In this document: positions 1-7,925 of the stretch, piece after piece
Layout: every line of letters begins with the position of its first letter
Position numbering within the stretch: the stretch's first letter is position 1
Assembly (NCBI GenBank): GCA_002402545.1
Contig: DHGA01000109.1
Coordinates: 1 to 18,916 of the forward strand
Direction of reading: 5' to 3'
Length of the DNA: 18,916 nt
DNA from: Syntrophaceae bacterium UBA4810
GTDB taxonomy: Bacteria; Desulfobacterota; Syntrophia; Syntrophales; Smithellaceae
Notes under the pieces: model-generated
Database searches by the model: none
Seen by the model: only the letters and a program-made list of their open reading frames with translations
Told to the model about the DNA's origin: nothing
Made by a program: the position numbers and the translations under genes

Positions 1-931
1 GCATGCCCTTGTCTTTGAGCCAGGCAGCTTTATAGACAAGATAGGAAAGAGCTTCATGTCCCATTTTCATCTCCGCGATTTGCTGCTGAATAAGCTGGTA
101 TTTTCCGATGGGTTGGCCAAATTGCGATCTTTCATTGGCGTATTTGATGGATGCCTCCAAAATGGCTCCGGATAAACCCAAAGCGCCCGCCGAACACCCT
201 AGACGTGTGGCGTTAAGCTGCGTCATGCACATCTGGAATCCTTTATTTACTTCTCCCAGGACAAGTTTCTTGGGAACTTTGACATTTTCAAATGTAATTT
301 CCGCCGTATCGGAAGCTAGAAGGCCAACTTTTTCGTGGATTTTTTTACGAGTCACGCCGGGAAGGCTGTAATCCATGATGAAGCAGGAGATGCCTTTTGC
401 TCCCGCGTCTTTGTTTGTTTTAACGTAGAGAAGGCCGTGATCGCTGACCGTTCCGTTGGTAATCCACATTTTGTTGCCGTTGAGCAGGTAATAATCTCCT
501 TTGTATTCGGCCAGGCACTTCATGCCGGCGACATCGGAGCCGATATCGGTTTCAGTCATGGCGAAACTGCCGACATATTCACCGCTGACGAATTTGGGGA
601 TGTAATGCTGCTTTTGCTCTTCGGTGCCGAATTTTTGTATGGTGAGAGACGGCCCCCAGCACTGCATGTTGAAAGCCATGCGCCAGGAGGTGTGCACTTT
701 GGCAATTTGTTCGATAACGAGCACGCCTTCCAGAAAGCCCATTCCGTTGCCGCCGTATTTTTCATCTATGCAGAAGCCGAAAAACCCAAGCTCGGCCATC
801 TTATCGAAAATTTCCTTGCGCCAGTGCTGATTTTTTTCGTCATCCTCAACGTGCGGTTTGATTTCGTTTTCGGCAAAGTTTCTCGCCATATCCTGCAATA
901 TTTTCTGCTCTTCGGTTAATGTAAAATCCAT
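1..931 (-). CDS. Acyl-CoA dehydrogenase, C-terminus cut by window edge
   Basis: FAD-dependent acyl-CoA dehydrogenase, which makes the alpha,beta double bond in a CoA thioester and passes electrons to ETF in the cytoplasm. I translated 310 uninterrupted codons from the ATG at 931 to the left edge. Family signatures are seen in order: the N-terminal helical domain starting MDFTLTEEQK, then YGGNGMG, then FAMTETDIGSD (FAD/substrate signature), MWITNG, and the C-terminal-domain stretch ERSQFGQPIGKYQLIQQQIAEM. About 70 C-terminal residues are missing, including the region that normally holds the catalytic glutamate, so the substrate class cannot be judged. It resembles short-chain or glutaryl-CoA-type enzymes of anaerobes, but that is only an impression. 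A GGGAGG ribosome site lies 9 nt before the ATG. It is the third gene of a minus-strand operon, 30 nt after the thiolase. Confidence 0.93.
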   Translation of the reverse strand, partial: MDFTLTEEQKILQDMARNFAENEIKPHVEDDEKNQHWRKEIFDKMAELGFFGFCIDEKYGGNGMGFLEGVLVIEQIAKVHTSWRMAFNMQCWGPSLTIQKFGTEEQKQHYIPKFVSGEYVGSFAMTETDIGSDVAGMKCLAEYKGDYYLLNGNKMWITNGTVSDHGLLYVKTNKDAGAKGISCFIMDYSLPGVTRKKIHEKVGLLASDTAEITFENVKVPKKLVLGEVNKGFQMCMTQLNATRLGCSAGALGLSGAILEASIKYANERSQFGQPIGKYQLIQQQIAEMKMGHEALSYLVYKAAWLKDKGM

Positions 932-961
932 ATTTTAATCCTCCCCAAATTATCCTTAAGT

Positions 962-2227
962 TTATTTTCTCTCCACAATCATACAAATACCCTGGCCACC
1001 ACCGCCGCAAATTGTTTCCAGTCCTAATTTCGTCTCCCGCCTCACCATTTCATTGATCAACGTTGTAAGTCGCATTGCTCCGGTGGCGCCGATGGGGTGT
1101 CCCAGTGAAATGCCGGAGCCGTTAACGTTAACTTTTTTATCCATTTCTTTATCATTGATACCGGAGAGCCGCGCGTCGGCAATCGTCTGGACGGCGAAGG
1201 CTTCCTGAATTTCCACGAGTCCTATCTGATTAATTCTTGCATTTATTTTTTGAAGCGCTTTTTGCACGGAAGCGGGCACGGCAGGGTAGGTAAGAGTGGG
1301 ATCGGTTGCCGCTACTGCGCAGGAACGGAAGTAGGCCAGTGGTTTGACGCCGAGCTCTTTTGCTTTTTTCTCGGAGGCCAGCACAACAACGGAAGCGCCG
1401 TCGTTTTCCGAAGAAGAATTCCCCGCCGTGCAGACGCCATCGGAGTAAACCGGTTTTAGTTTGGCCAGTTTTTCCAGGGTGGTTTCCCGCCGCGGTCCTT
1501 CGTCAACATTGAAAATGATCGGCTGGCCGCTCTTATCTTTACCGATAGGCACGGGAACTATTTCTTCGGTAAACTTTCCGGCGTCCTGCGCCGCGATCGC
1601 TCTTTGATGACTTCTGAACGCCCAGAGGTCAGCTTCCTCCCGCGTGATTTTTTCTTTCTTTGCCGCGGTTTCCGCCCAGACCATCATGGAGCTTAATTCT
1701 CCGTAGCGGGCGATGGGTTGTGACATGACGCGCGCGCGCTGAATGCGGTCGTAAAAGGGAATTCCCCACATTGCCAGCGCACCGTGTCCTCGCGGCATGA
1801 AACCGTATTTTTCGTGGCTTTTGCCGCCCAGTCCCCATTTGATATTCCCGGGAACATAAAGCTCGGCCTGACTCATCGAATCCATGCCGCCGGCGATGAC
1901 AATATCCGCGTTGCCAGTCTGAATTTTCATTGCTCCATAAAAAATGGACTCCAATCCGGAACAGCAACGCCTGTCCAGAACCATTCCCGGCACAGTATCC
2001 GGCCATCCCGCTTCCAAAACAGCCATGCGCGCGCCGTTGGCGCATTCACCGTTTTGATAAGCTGTGCCCATAATGACGTCGTCAACCTGGGCAGGATCGA
2101 CATTGACGCGTTTAACGGCTTCCTGCAAAACTACTGCGCCTAATTTATATACGGGAACATCTTTCAAAGAACCGCCATAGGCGCCGATGGGTGTGCGCAC
2201 GCAACTTAAAATAACGACATTTTCCAT
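962..2227 (-). CDS. Acetyl-CoA acyltransferase (thiolase)
   Basis: Thiolase of 421 residues, close to the usual family length of about 390-430. It catalyses thiolytic cleavage of 3-ketoacyl-CoA to acetyl-CoA plus a shortened acyl-CoA, or the reverse condensation. The nucleophile is Cys88 in the motif DRRCCSGLES, where most thiolases have NxxCGSG. His377 lies in GISLGHPIGATGA, and the second catalytic cysteine is Cys407 in CGGGGQG. The usual NEAFA motif reads QEAFA (residues 341-345), so the oxyanion-water asparagine is a glutamine here. The gene starts 14 nt after the 3-hydroxyacyl-CoA dehydrogenase stop, with AGGA 7 nt before the ATG, and is followed by the acyl-CoA dehydrogenase. Three consecutive beta-oxidation steps in one transcript support a catabolic role. 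A biosynthetic direction cannot be excluded. Confidence 0.95.
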   Translation of the reverse strand: MENVVILSCVRTPIGAYGGSLKDVPVYKLGAVVLQEAVKRVNVDPAQVDDVIMGTAYQNGECANGARMAVLEAGWPDTVPGMVLDRRCCSGLESIFYGAMKIQTGNADIVIAGGMDSMSQAELYVPGNIKWGLGGKSHEKYGFMPRGHGALAMWGIPFYDRIQRARVMSQPIARYGELSSMMVWAETAAKKEKITREEADLWAFRSHQRAIAAQDAGKFTEEIVPVPIGKDKSGQPIIFNVDEGPRRETTLEKLAKLKPVYSDGVCTAGNSSSENDGASVVVLASEKKAKELGVKPLAYFRSCAVAATDPTLTYPAVPASVQKALQKINARINQIGLVEIQEAFAVQTIADARLSGINDKEMDKKVNVNGSGISLGHPIGATGAMRLTTLINEMVRRETKLGLETICGGGGQGICMIVERK

Positions 2228-2241
2228 AGATTCATCCTGTT

Positions 2242-3129
2242 TTATAGATTTAAATCTTTTCTCGGTTTTTTTTCACCGGAGGTGTAATCATACCAACCCT
2301 TGCCGGTCTTCTTGCCCAAATCACCTGATTGCACCATTTTTTCCATTACAAGCGGCGGGCGGAATTTTTGATCTTTATATCCCTCATAAAGAGTGCGGAA
2401 AACATTGAGGCCTATATCGATACCCACCGCGTCGTTTAATTCAAATGGCCCCATGGGATGATTGAGGCCGAGCTTTACCGCTTTGTCGATATCTTCGAGA
2501 GTGGCCACACCCTCAAGCAGACAGTTAAATACTTCCGCGCGAAAGGCGGCGTTGATGCGGTTGACCAGAAATCCCGGCACGTCTTTGACTCGCACCGTTT
2601 CTTTTTTCAGGCTTGCCGCAAGCTCTTCGGTGACTTTGATTGTCTCCGGAGATGTTTTCAGTCCGGGGATAATTTCCACCAGTTTCATGATGGGTACCGG
2701 ACTGAAAAAATGCATGCCGATGAATTTATCCTGGCGTTTAACGGTAGTGGCAAGAGAGCTGATCGGTATGGAAGAAGTGTTGCTGACAAAAATTAATTCA
2801 GGCGGACAAATTGAATCCAGTTTTTCAAATATAGCTTTTTTGACTGCGAAATTTTCAAAAGCGGCTTCGATGATAAAGTCGGCCCTTTGCGCGTCATCGA
2901 GGGAAACGGATTTTGTGATGCGCGCCAGACACGCGTCTTTATCCGCCGCGGTAACTTTTTCTTTTTTTACCTGACCCTCCAGGCTTTTGGCAATGGCGTT
3001 AAATCCCTTGTCGACTAGTTCATCTTTTACGTCATTCATGATGACTCTATAGCCTGCCTGAGCGGATACCTGGGAAATTCCCGCGCCCATCAAGCCGGCG
3101 CCGACAACCATGATTGTTTTAATAGCCAT
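2242..3129 (-). CDS. 3-hydroxyacyl-CoA (3-hydroxybutyryl-CoA) dehydrogenase
   Basis: NAD(P)-dependent oxidation of (S)-3-hydroxyacyl-CoA to 3-ketoacyl-CoA, the step before thiolase. The 295-residue chain is the usual length for single-domain HBD/HADH enzymes. The N-terminal Rossmann motif is VVGAGLMGAG (Gly10, Gly12, Gly15). The catalytic set fits the family: a serine in SNTSS (about 119), His140 in GMHFFSPVP, Glu152 in KLVEI and Asn190 in VNRI. The C-terminal half carries GLNHPMGPFELNDAVGID and ends with KTGKGWYDY. I chose the ATG at 3129 because GAGGAG lies 9 nt upstream. A second ATG at 3135 would add Met-Tyr but sits only 3 nt from that site. It is the first gene of the minus-strand operon, and a sigma-54 promoter lies about 60 nt upstream (3190-3205). 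Confidence 0.95.
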   Translation of the reverse strand: MAIKTIMVVGAGLMGAGISQVSAQAGYRVIMNDVKDELVDKGFNAIAKSLEGQVKKEKVTAADKDACLARITKSVSLDDAQRADFIIEAAFENFAVKKAIFEKLDSICPPELIFVSNTSSIPISSLATTVKRQDKFIGMHFFSPVPIMKLVEIIPGLKTSPETIKVTEELAASLKKETVRVKDVPGFLVNRINAAFRAEVFNCLLEGVATLEDIDKAVKLGLNHPMGPFELNDAVGIDIGLNVFRTLYEGYKDQKFRPPLVMEKMVQSGDLGKKTGKGWYDYTSGEKKPRKDLNL

Positions 3130-3189
3130 ATACATAATCTCCTCAATCCAAGATTAATTTTTATCAGATACGGAACTTTTGATAAAATG

Positions 3190-3205
3190 AGCAAATATCA
3201 TACCA
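3190..3205 (-). promoter_or_regulatory. Sigma-54 (-24/-12) promoter of the beta-oxidation operon
   Basis: The minus strand reads TGGTATGATATTTGCT. Against the consensus TGGCACG-N4-TTGCW it has the invariant GG and GC dinucleotides at exact spacing and a full TTGCT -12 box. Transcription would start near 3179, giving a leader of about 50 nt before the dehydrogenase ATG. The next gene on the other side is a sigma-54 activator, which makes the match much more likely to be functional. This is a motif match only and the start site is inferred. Confidence 0.75.
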
Positions 3206-3421
3206 TTTGCGTTAACAGGCGGTTTGACAGGTCACAGGGTTGAAAAAAAATCAGCGGTAAAATTTCCAGAGGGATAGATCGCAATAAGCTAATTATATCT
3301 CAAATGTATGCATATGCGAAAATAGGGGACAAAGCAATATTGATAAAAAACTGCAGAAAATATTATGGCGAGAAAAAACTTTATTGACGGATTTGTTTTA
3401 TTTGTATACATTAATCCTAAT
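3206..3421. other. AT-rich divergent intergenic region, likely holding activator sites
   Basis: About 290 bases separate the dehydrogenase start from the preferred regulator start, and no gene is visible here. Upstream of the -24 box there is a TGAC-AG-GTCA dyad at 3225-3234 and a perfect TATGCATA palindrome at 3307-3314. Either could be part of an enhancer site for the divergent regulator, but neither is long enough to be convincing. A TTGACG box (3384-3389) with TATACA (3405-3410) is only 15 nt apart and too close to the ATG at 3422 to be called as a promoter. Confidence 0.4.
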
Positions 3422-4780
3422 ATGAAAGAAAAAGTCCAAGAAATTTTCATAAAAATTATTAATAATATAGCGCAACCAGCCTGTATTATTGATGAAAATA
3501 AAAATGTATTGTATGTAAACAATTATTTTACAGATAAATACCCTCTAACCATCAATAAGAAAACAAAAAAGGAAACTGCTAGTGTATTAAATTCTCTAAA
3601 TATCAGGTCATTAGACAATAAACAAACGGGAATTATTGAACATCTCATTTTACCGGAACAGCAAAAACTAAACATAGCTGTATACTTATTAAACACAAAT
3701 AGAAATAAGGTTAAGATTTATTTATTGCTCCTTCCTCCGGAAGAAAAGAAAGTGCCATCTCTTGTAAGTACCTTAGTGGCCGACGAAGAAGAAAAATTTA
3801 CCACCGAAGATCTCTTGCCGGATTTCAAAGAATTAATTGGGGAGAATGCTGCCTTTAAAAGAGCGCTGCTTACCGCTCAACGTGCGGCGAAATCGAATAT
3901 TTCGGTTTTGATTACCGGAGAGTCCGGCACGGGAAAAGAGATATTGGCGCGCGCTATTCATCAGGCCAGCACCCGATTTGCAAAGCCGCTTATTGACGTT
4001 AACTGCGCGGCCATTCCGGATACCCTTATCGAAAGTGAATTATTCGGATACGAAAAAGGAGCTTTTACTGGCGCCAAAGCAGAAGGGAGCAAGGGCTATT
4101 TTGACGAGGCTCATGAAGGAACAATTCTTCTGGATGAGGTCGGTGACGCCTCTTTGCAGACCCAGGCAAAATTGCTGAGAGTCTTGGAGTCCGGAACTTT
4201 CAAGAGAGTGGGTGGCACAAAAAACATCAAGGTTGATGTCCGGATAATATCCTCAACAAACAGAGATTTAACAACGCTGATCGAAGAAAAAAAATTCAGA
4301 GAAGATCTCTTTTTTCGTCTGAACGCGTTTACTATTATTTTACCGCCACTGCGGCAAAGAAGAGAAGACATTGCGCTGCTGGTCGATTATTTTCTTAAAT
4401 CAAATGAAGAAACGGCGAAAAGAAATTTCAAATTCTCCCATGCCGCCATGCAAATACTTAATTCTTACAACTGGCCGGGCAATGTGCGAGAACTCAAAGG
4501 TGTAGTGAGCTACGCGATTAATATGAGCACAGATACTTATATACGTCCGAGTTCATTACCTAATTTTCTTTTTGCCCAAGTGCAGGCAGAATCAGCCGAA
4601 AAGATAGATTCATCCACAGCCGAAGAGCAAAATAACATAACGCAGGCAACATCAGAGCTGGAAAAAAAGATTATAAGAAAAGTTATGGAAGAAGCACCGA
4701 CAAGAAGCGCGGCAATAAAAAAACTGGGCGTCAGCCGCCGGACTTTTTATCAAAAAATCAGAAAATACGGACTGGATTGA
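3422..4780 (+). CDS. Sigma-54-dependent transcriptional regulator (PAS-AAA+-Fis HTH)
   Basis: Enhancer-binding protein that uses ATP to open sigma-54 promoters. From the ATG at 3422 it has 452 residues. An N-terminal PAS-like sensor (about 5-100) contains NIAQPACIIDENKNVLYVN. The central AAA+ domain (about 135-370) has Walker A GESGTGKE (166-173), the sigma-54 contact loop GAFTGA intact (213-218), Walker B TILLDE (234-239), FREDLFFRLN (292-301) and WPGNVREL (351-358). The C-terminus is a Fis-type helix-turn-helix (about 422-446, SAAIKKLGVSRRTFYQKIR). There is no receiver domain, so it probably senses a small ligand rather than being phosphorylated. Starting at 3365 would add 19 residues; neither start has a clear ribosome site, and the later one begins right at the PAS domain. 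Sigma-54 promoters on both sides (3190-3205 and 4821-4836) suggest it controls both flanking units. Confidence 0.92.
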   Translation: MKEKVQEIFIKIINNIAQPACIIDENKNVLYVNNYFTDKYPLTINKKTKKETASVLNSLNIRSLDNKQTGIIEHLILPEQQKLNIAVYLLNTNRNKVKIYLLLLPPEEKKVPSLVSTLVADEEEKFTTEDLLPDFKELIGENAAFKRALLTAQRAAKSNISVLITGESGTGKEILARAIHQASTRFAKPLIDVNCAAIPDTLIESELFGYEKGAFTGAKAEGSKGYFDEAHEGTILLDEVGDASLQTQAKLLRVLESGTFKRVGGTKNIKVDVRIISSTNRDLTTLIEEKKFREDLFFRLNAFTIILPPLRQRREDIALLVDYFLKSNEETAKRNFKFSHAAMQILNSYNWPGNVRELKGVVSYAINMSTDTYIRPSSLPNFLFAQVQAESAEKIDSSTAEEQNNITQATSELEKKIIRKVMEEAPTRSAAIKKLGVSRRTFYQKIRKYGLD

Positions 4781-4820
4781 ATAGATAATGCTCTTTATTG
4801 ACCAGAATCGGTGAATATTT

Positions 4821-4836
4821 TGGAACGTATTATGCA
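4821..4836 (+). promoter_or_regulatory. Sigma-54 (-24/-12) promoter of the lyase gene
   Basis: The sequence TGGAACGTATTATGCA matches TGGCACG-N4-TTGCW at 6 of 7 positions in the -24 box and 4 of 5 in the -12 box. GG and GC are at exact spacing. It lies between the regulator stop (4780) and the lyase start (4881), giving a predicted start near 4847. Just upstream, 4798-4815 forms an imperfect dyad, TTGACC-N6-GGTGAA. This is a motif match, supported by the adjacent sigma-54 activator. Confidence 0.7.
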
Positions 4837-4880
4837 TAAAAAGTTTAAAAGGCGATGACGGAATCATACAGGTTGGTAAA

Positions 4881-5846
4881 TTGAAAAAGAATAATAAAGT
4901 AACTATTGTCGAAATATCACCGCGTGACGGATTGCCGGCTCTCGGAAAGAGTCTTTCCACGGAAGATCAGGTTCTCTTCATCAACAAATTATCCATGGCA
5001 GGTTTTAAAAAAATAGAGTGCGCGTCTTTTTTACATCCGCGCCTGCTTCCGGCTAATTATAACGCGGAAAAAATTGTGGAAGGTATCAAAAAGCAGCCCG
5101 GTGTGACTTATGTCGGCGTTGTTCCCAATGAAATCGGGTGCCGGCGCGCATTGTTCACGGAAGTTGATGAAATAATGATGCTGGTTGCGGCCAGTGACGC
5201 GTTCAATAAGGTAACGATGGGCAAAACGCTCAAAGAGACATTGAATAAAACGCTGCCGGCAATATTTGACGTTACGGCAAAAAGCGGCAGGAGCGTCCGT
5301 ATTTATATTCTTACCGCCTTCGGCTGCCCCTATACAGGCCTTATTGCTCCTGAGGAAATAGTGCAGCTTATCTTGAAATTATCTTACATGGGCGCCAAAG
5401 AGATATCTCTGGTTGATTCGACCGGAATGGCTGATCCCCGAAAAATAAAAACTTTGATTAAGAAAATTTTCGATTTAAAGCTGGATATAAAACTGGCTGT
5501 TCATTTTCATAATACCAGAGGAACGGCGATTACCAATTGTGTTGCCGCATACGAAGCGGGAGTGAGAATATTCGATACCTCTCTGGGTGGGCTGAGCGGA
5601 ACACCTTATGGTTCAATGGAACTTGATTTGGGATATTGGAATGTGCCGACGGAAGATCTGGTATATCTTTTTGAGCAGATGGGCATAAAAACAGGAATTG
5701 ATAAAAATCTTCTTTTGGAATGCGTGGCTATGGCGGAAAGGTTCGCCGGTTTCCCTCTGCCGGGACATTTGCTACGGGCAAATCCGGCAAAAAGCGCCGA
5801 AGAAATGCCCGAACAAATAAAGTCGGCAATACATCTGGATATGTAA
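4881..5846 (+). CDS. HMG-CoA-lyase-like DRE-TIM metallolyase lacking the catalytic Cys
   Basis: This 321-residue protein belongs to the HMG-CoA lyase branch of DRE-TIM enzymes, which cleave or form C-C bonds with a divalent metal in a TIM barrel. It has EISPRDGLPALG with Arg15-Asp16, IECASFLHP, GCPYTGLIAPEEI, SLVDSTGMADP, the metal ligands His208 and His210 in LAVHFHNTRG, and Asn254 before VPTEDLVYLF. The loop that reads GGCPYA in real HMG-CoA lyases reads SGTPYG here, with Thr241 where the catalytic Cys should be. The loop to the metal Asn is about four residues longer. It may therefore use another substrate or another general acid, so I would not name it mvaB. The start is a TTG, because no in-frame ATG exists nearby. 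A sigma-54 promoter precedes it, and it converges on the CoA-transferase pseudogene. Confidence 0.85.
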   Translation: MKKNNKVTIVEISPRDGLPALGKSLSTEDQVLFINKLSMAGFKKIECASFLHPRLLPANYNAEKIVEGIKKQPGVTYVGVVPNEIGCRRALFTEVDEIMMLVAASDAFNKVTMGKTLKETLNKTLPAIFDVTAKSGRSVRIYILTAFGCPYTGLIAPEEIVQLILKLSYMGAKEISLVDSTGMADPRKIKTLIKKIFDLKLDIKLAVHFHNTRGTAITNCVAAYEAGVRIFDTSLGGLSGTPYGSMELDLGYWNVPTEDLVYLFEQMGIKTGIDKNLLLECVAMAERFAGFPLPGHLLRANPAKSAEEMPEQIKSAIHLDM

Positions 5847-5867
5847 TATCCAATCAATATAGGAAAG

Positions 5868-7672
5868 TTATTTTATTCTTTGCGACTCGTCCGAACCGAG
5901 GAAATAGCGTTTGGGATCAAAGCAGCGGATAAAAAGAATTTCCTCTTCGTCCGGCAGGCTGAAAACCTGCAACTTGTCTTTTATCTTTAGTTTCCAACCA
6001 CACATTTCCTTGATGTTGCGCACGGATTCTTCTTCCGATGCGCCGGCACGCGAAGGAACATAACCGGTGAGCATCAGTTCATTGCGGCCGATTTCTTTTT
6101 CAAAGATCCCCCATTGTGAAACGACGGTGGAAACCTTGGCGCCCGGCGATGTTATCTAATCCACCTGTTCCAGAAAACGGTCTTTGCTATGTTCCAGAGT
6201 CACTATTGTCTCGCTTGCGCCTGAGGCGACATCGTTTGCTCCGCCGGAACCGACCAGATACGGGCCTGCGTCAGAAATTCTTGTGGTATTAACGTTGCCG
6301 AATTTGTCCACCTGTCCCGCGCCGAGGATGCCGACACTGGAAGTCTGCGCGCCGCTCATAAAAATGGCCAGTGAAGTAAAAATATCCGAAATCATGCGCA
6401 GGAGGGAATATTGCGCAAATTGAAGACAAAGGATCGGCGGGTTGGGGAGAATAACCATAATAGCCGATTCCCGCGACAAGTTCGAGCGGATAGCCCTGGC
6501 GTCTTAAATTGTAATAGGCAACCCAGGCGGCATGATTGGAAACACCGATGCCGCAAAGCGCCAGGCGGTAATTTTTCGTCCGGATTGTTTCCTCGATCTT
6601 ACGCGCCGCCACACTAACTAGAATTTCCGCCGGTGTCGGCTTTTTTGGTGAGGCGAGGCTGCCGGATATCTCGGTTAATTCCGACATCCAGGAATCGTTT
6701 TGAATTTTTCCTTTGAGGTGCCAGATTCGTTTTTGTCCGAGAAGGTTGAGAAAATCATTGTGTGTTTCGCACCCCAGCACCCATTTTTCCGCCCAAGCCT
6801 GATAATTTTCGGACTTGCGGGATGCTTTTCTCGACTCCATTATCCTTTCTTCATCTTCACCATAGCCTTCCAATTCGTCGACGCCCAGAGCATGTATGCC
6901 CAGGAAATCCGCCCATGGGAGCAGGGCAGACAGCCTTGACGATGTAACCGGGAAGCCTGGTCATATGCGCGTGGAGGCGGATAAAATCCGCGTCCACGAT
7001 TTTTTCCACCGTGACTATAACTCCGTTTTTCGCGGCAAGCGCGCCGAAGTGATTGCCGGAATGCGGCACAGACATAATAGTATTGCCGTCAGCATCCGCC
7101 GCCCATCCGTGCGCGATGGCGATGTCGGGATTATAGGCGCGAACGACATTTGCTGATTCATCCTGAGCAAACGGATTAGGAATGCGCGCGAAAGTGTCCT
7201 TATTGAATATTTCCATTGAAGAGCCGCCTATGGACTTAGTCTGGAAAAAAGGCACGCCCATAGCCCCGGCAATAAAACGCAAAACAATGGTGAGCTGTGT
7301 CCAGTTCTCAATCTGAATGGACCCATCGCTATAGGCGCGCGAAAGAATCGGATTTGATCCGGGGAAAGGATATCCATCGCCGTTAAAAGCGGAGATAATT
7401 TTTTTACAAAGCTTTCCGTGCGCAAAAAGAGCCAGATTATAAGAGCCTCCGGACACGCCAACAAGTGTGAAGCCGGGATTTTTACCCCAGAATTGACGGG
7501 CAATTTCAAAAAAAATCGCGGTCGGCGTGGTCATACCGTTGCCAAATTGAATGCTCATACCTGGCTGAATAAATTTTTTCACCGCTTCTGATAAATCCAT
7601 CACTTTTCCCGGCAGGCGGCAATCCTGGAATGATAATTTATCCTGAAGAAATTGTTTCATGTGAGCGTTCAT
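5868..7672 (-). pseudogene. Fused alpha-beta family I CoA-transferase, inactivated
   Basis: The reading pieces rebuild one chain of about 600 residues resembling GctA/GctB-type CoA-transferases. The alpha part (N-terminus, to about 6700) has SIQFGNGMTTPTAIFFEIA, GVSGGSYNLALFAHGK and HMTRLPGYIVKAVCPAP. The beta part has YPLELVAGIGYYGYSP, GILGAGQVDKFGNVNTTRI and GPYLVGSGGANDVASGA. No stop or new start separates the halves, so the ancestor was a fusion. Lesions: a frameshift at the GGG run 6899-6901, two further 1-nt losses near 6430 and 6395 (FNLRNIPSC lies in a third frame between them), and a TAG at 6156-6158 where the family context wants an aromatic residue before ITSPGAKVS. The C-terminus beyond it (to 5868) still reads well. 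It once moved CoA between acyl groups. Sequencing or assembly error is the alternative, although neighbouring long genes are clean. Confidence 0.88.
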
Positions 7673-7822
7673 TTTTATACTTCTGAGCTTATCTTTTGAA
7701 TAATATTTTTTTACTACATCAAACAGGAAAATATAATCAAGATTTTTTACGATAATAAACTTTAATTATATTCATTAGGAGTTATTACATGAAATATATG
7801 AATAAATACCGAAGCAAATTAC

Positions 7823-7851
7823 TTGACACGCCATAAAGATCTACCTATAAT
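7823..7851 (+). promoter_or_regulatory. Consensus sigma-70 promoter of the adenylate cyclase gene
   Basis: TTGACA at 7823-7828 and TATAAT at 7846-7851 are separated by exactly 17 nt, a perfect housekeeping promoter. Transcription would begin near 7858, about 68 nt before the cyclase ATG. The rest of the 253-base divergent gap (7673-7925) is AT-rich, with no gene that can be supported. Confidence 0.85.
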
Positions 7852-7925
7852 CATAATGAAATAAATAGCTTGTAGTTATAATATTTTAAGTTATTTAGTA
7901 TCAGCACCTCAAAAAGGGTAAATTA

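Noticed and set aside
335..919. A 194-codon plus-strand open frame
   Set aside because: It lies antisense to a clean acyl-CoA dehydrogenase frame with all family signatures, and its translation matches nothing recognisable.
1629..2045. A 138-codon minus-strand frame
   Set aside because: It is a shifted frame of the thiolase gene; the thiolase frame carries the catalytic motifs.
3384..3410. A sigma-70 promoter TTGACG/TATACA for the regulator
   Set aside because: The 15-nt spacer is short and the start site would fall almost on the ATG at 3422.
7813..7833. A possible minus-strand sigma-54 promoter (TGGCGTG followed by TTGC) for the CoA-transferase
   Set aside because: The GG and GC elements are about five bases too far apart, and sigma-54 promoters tolerate almost no spacing change.
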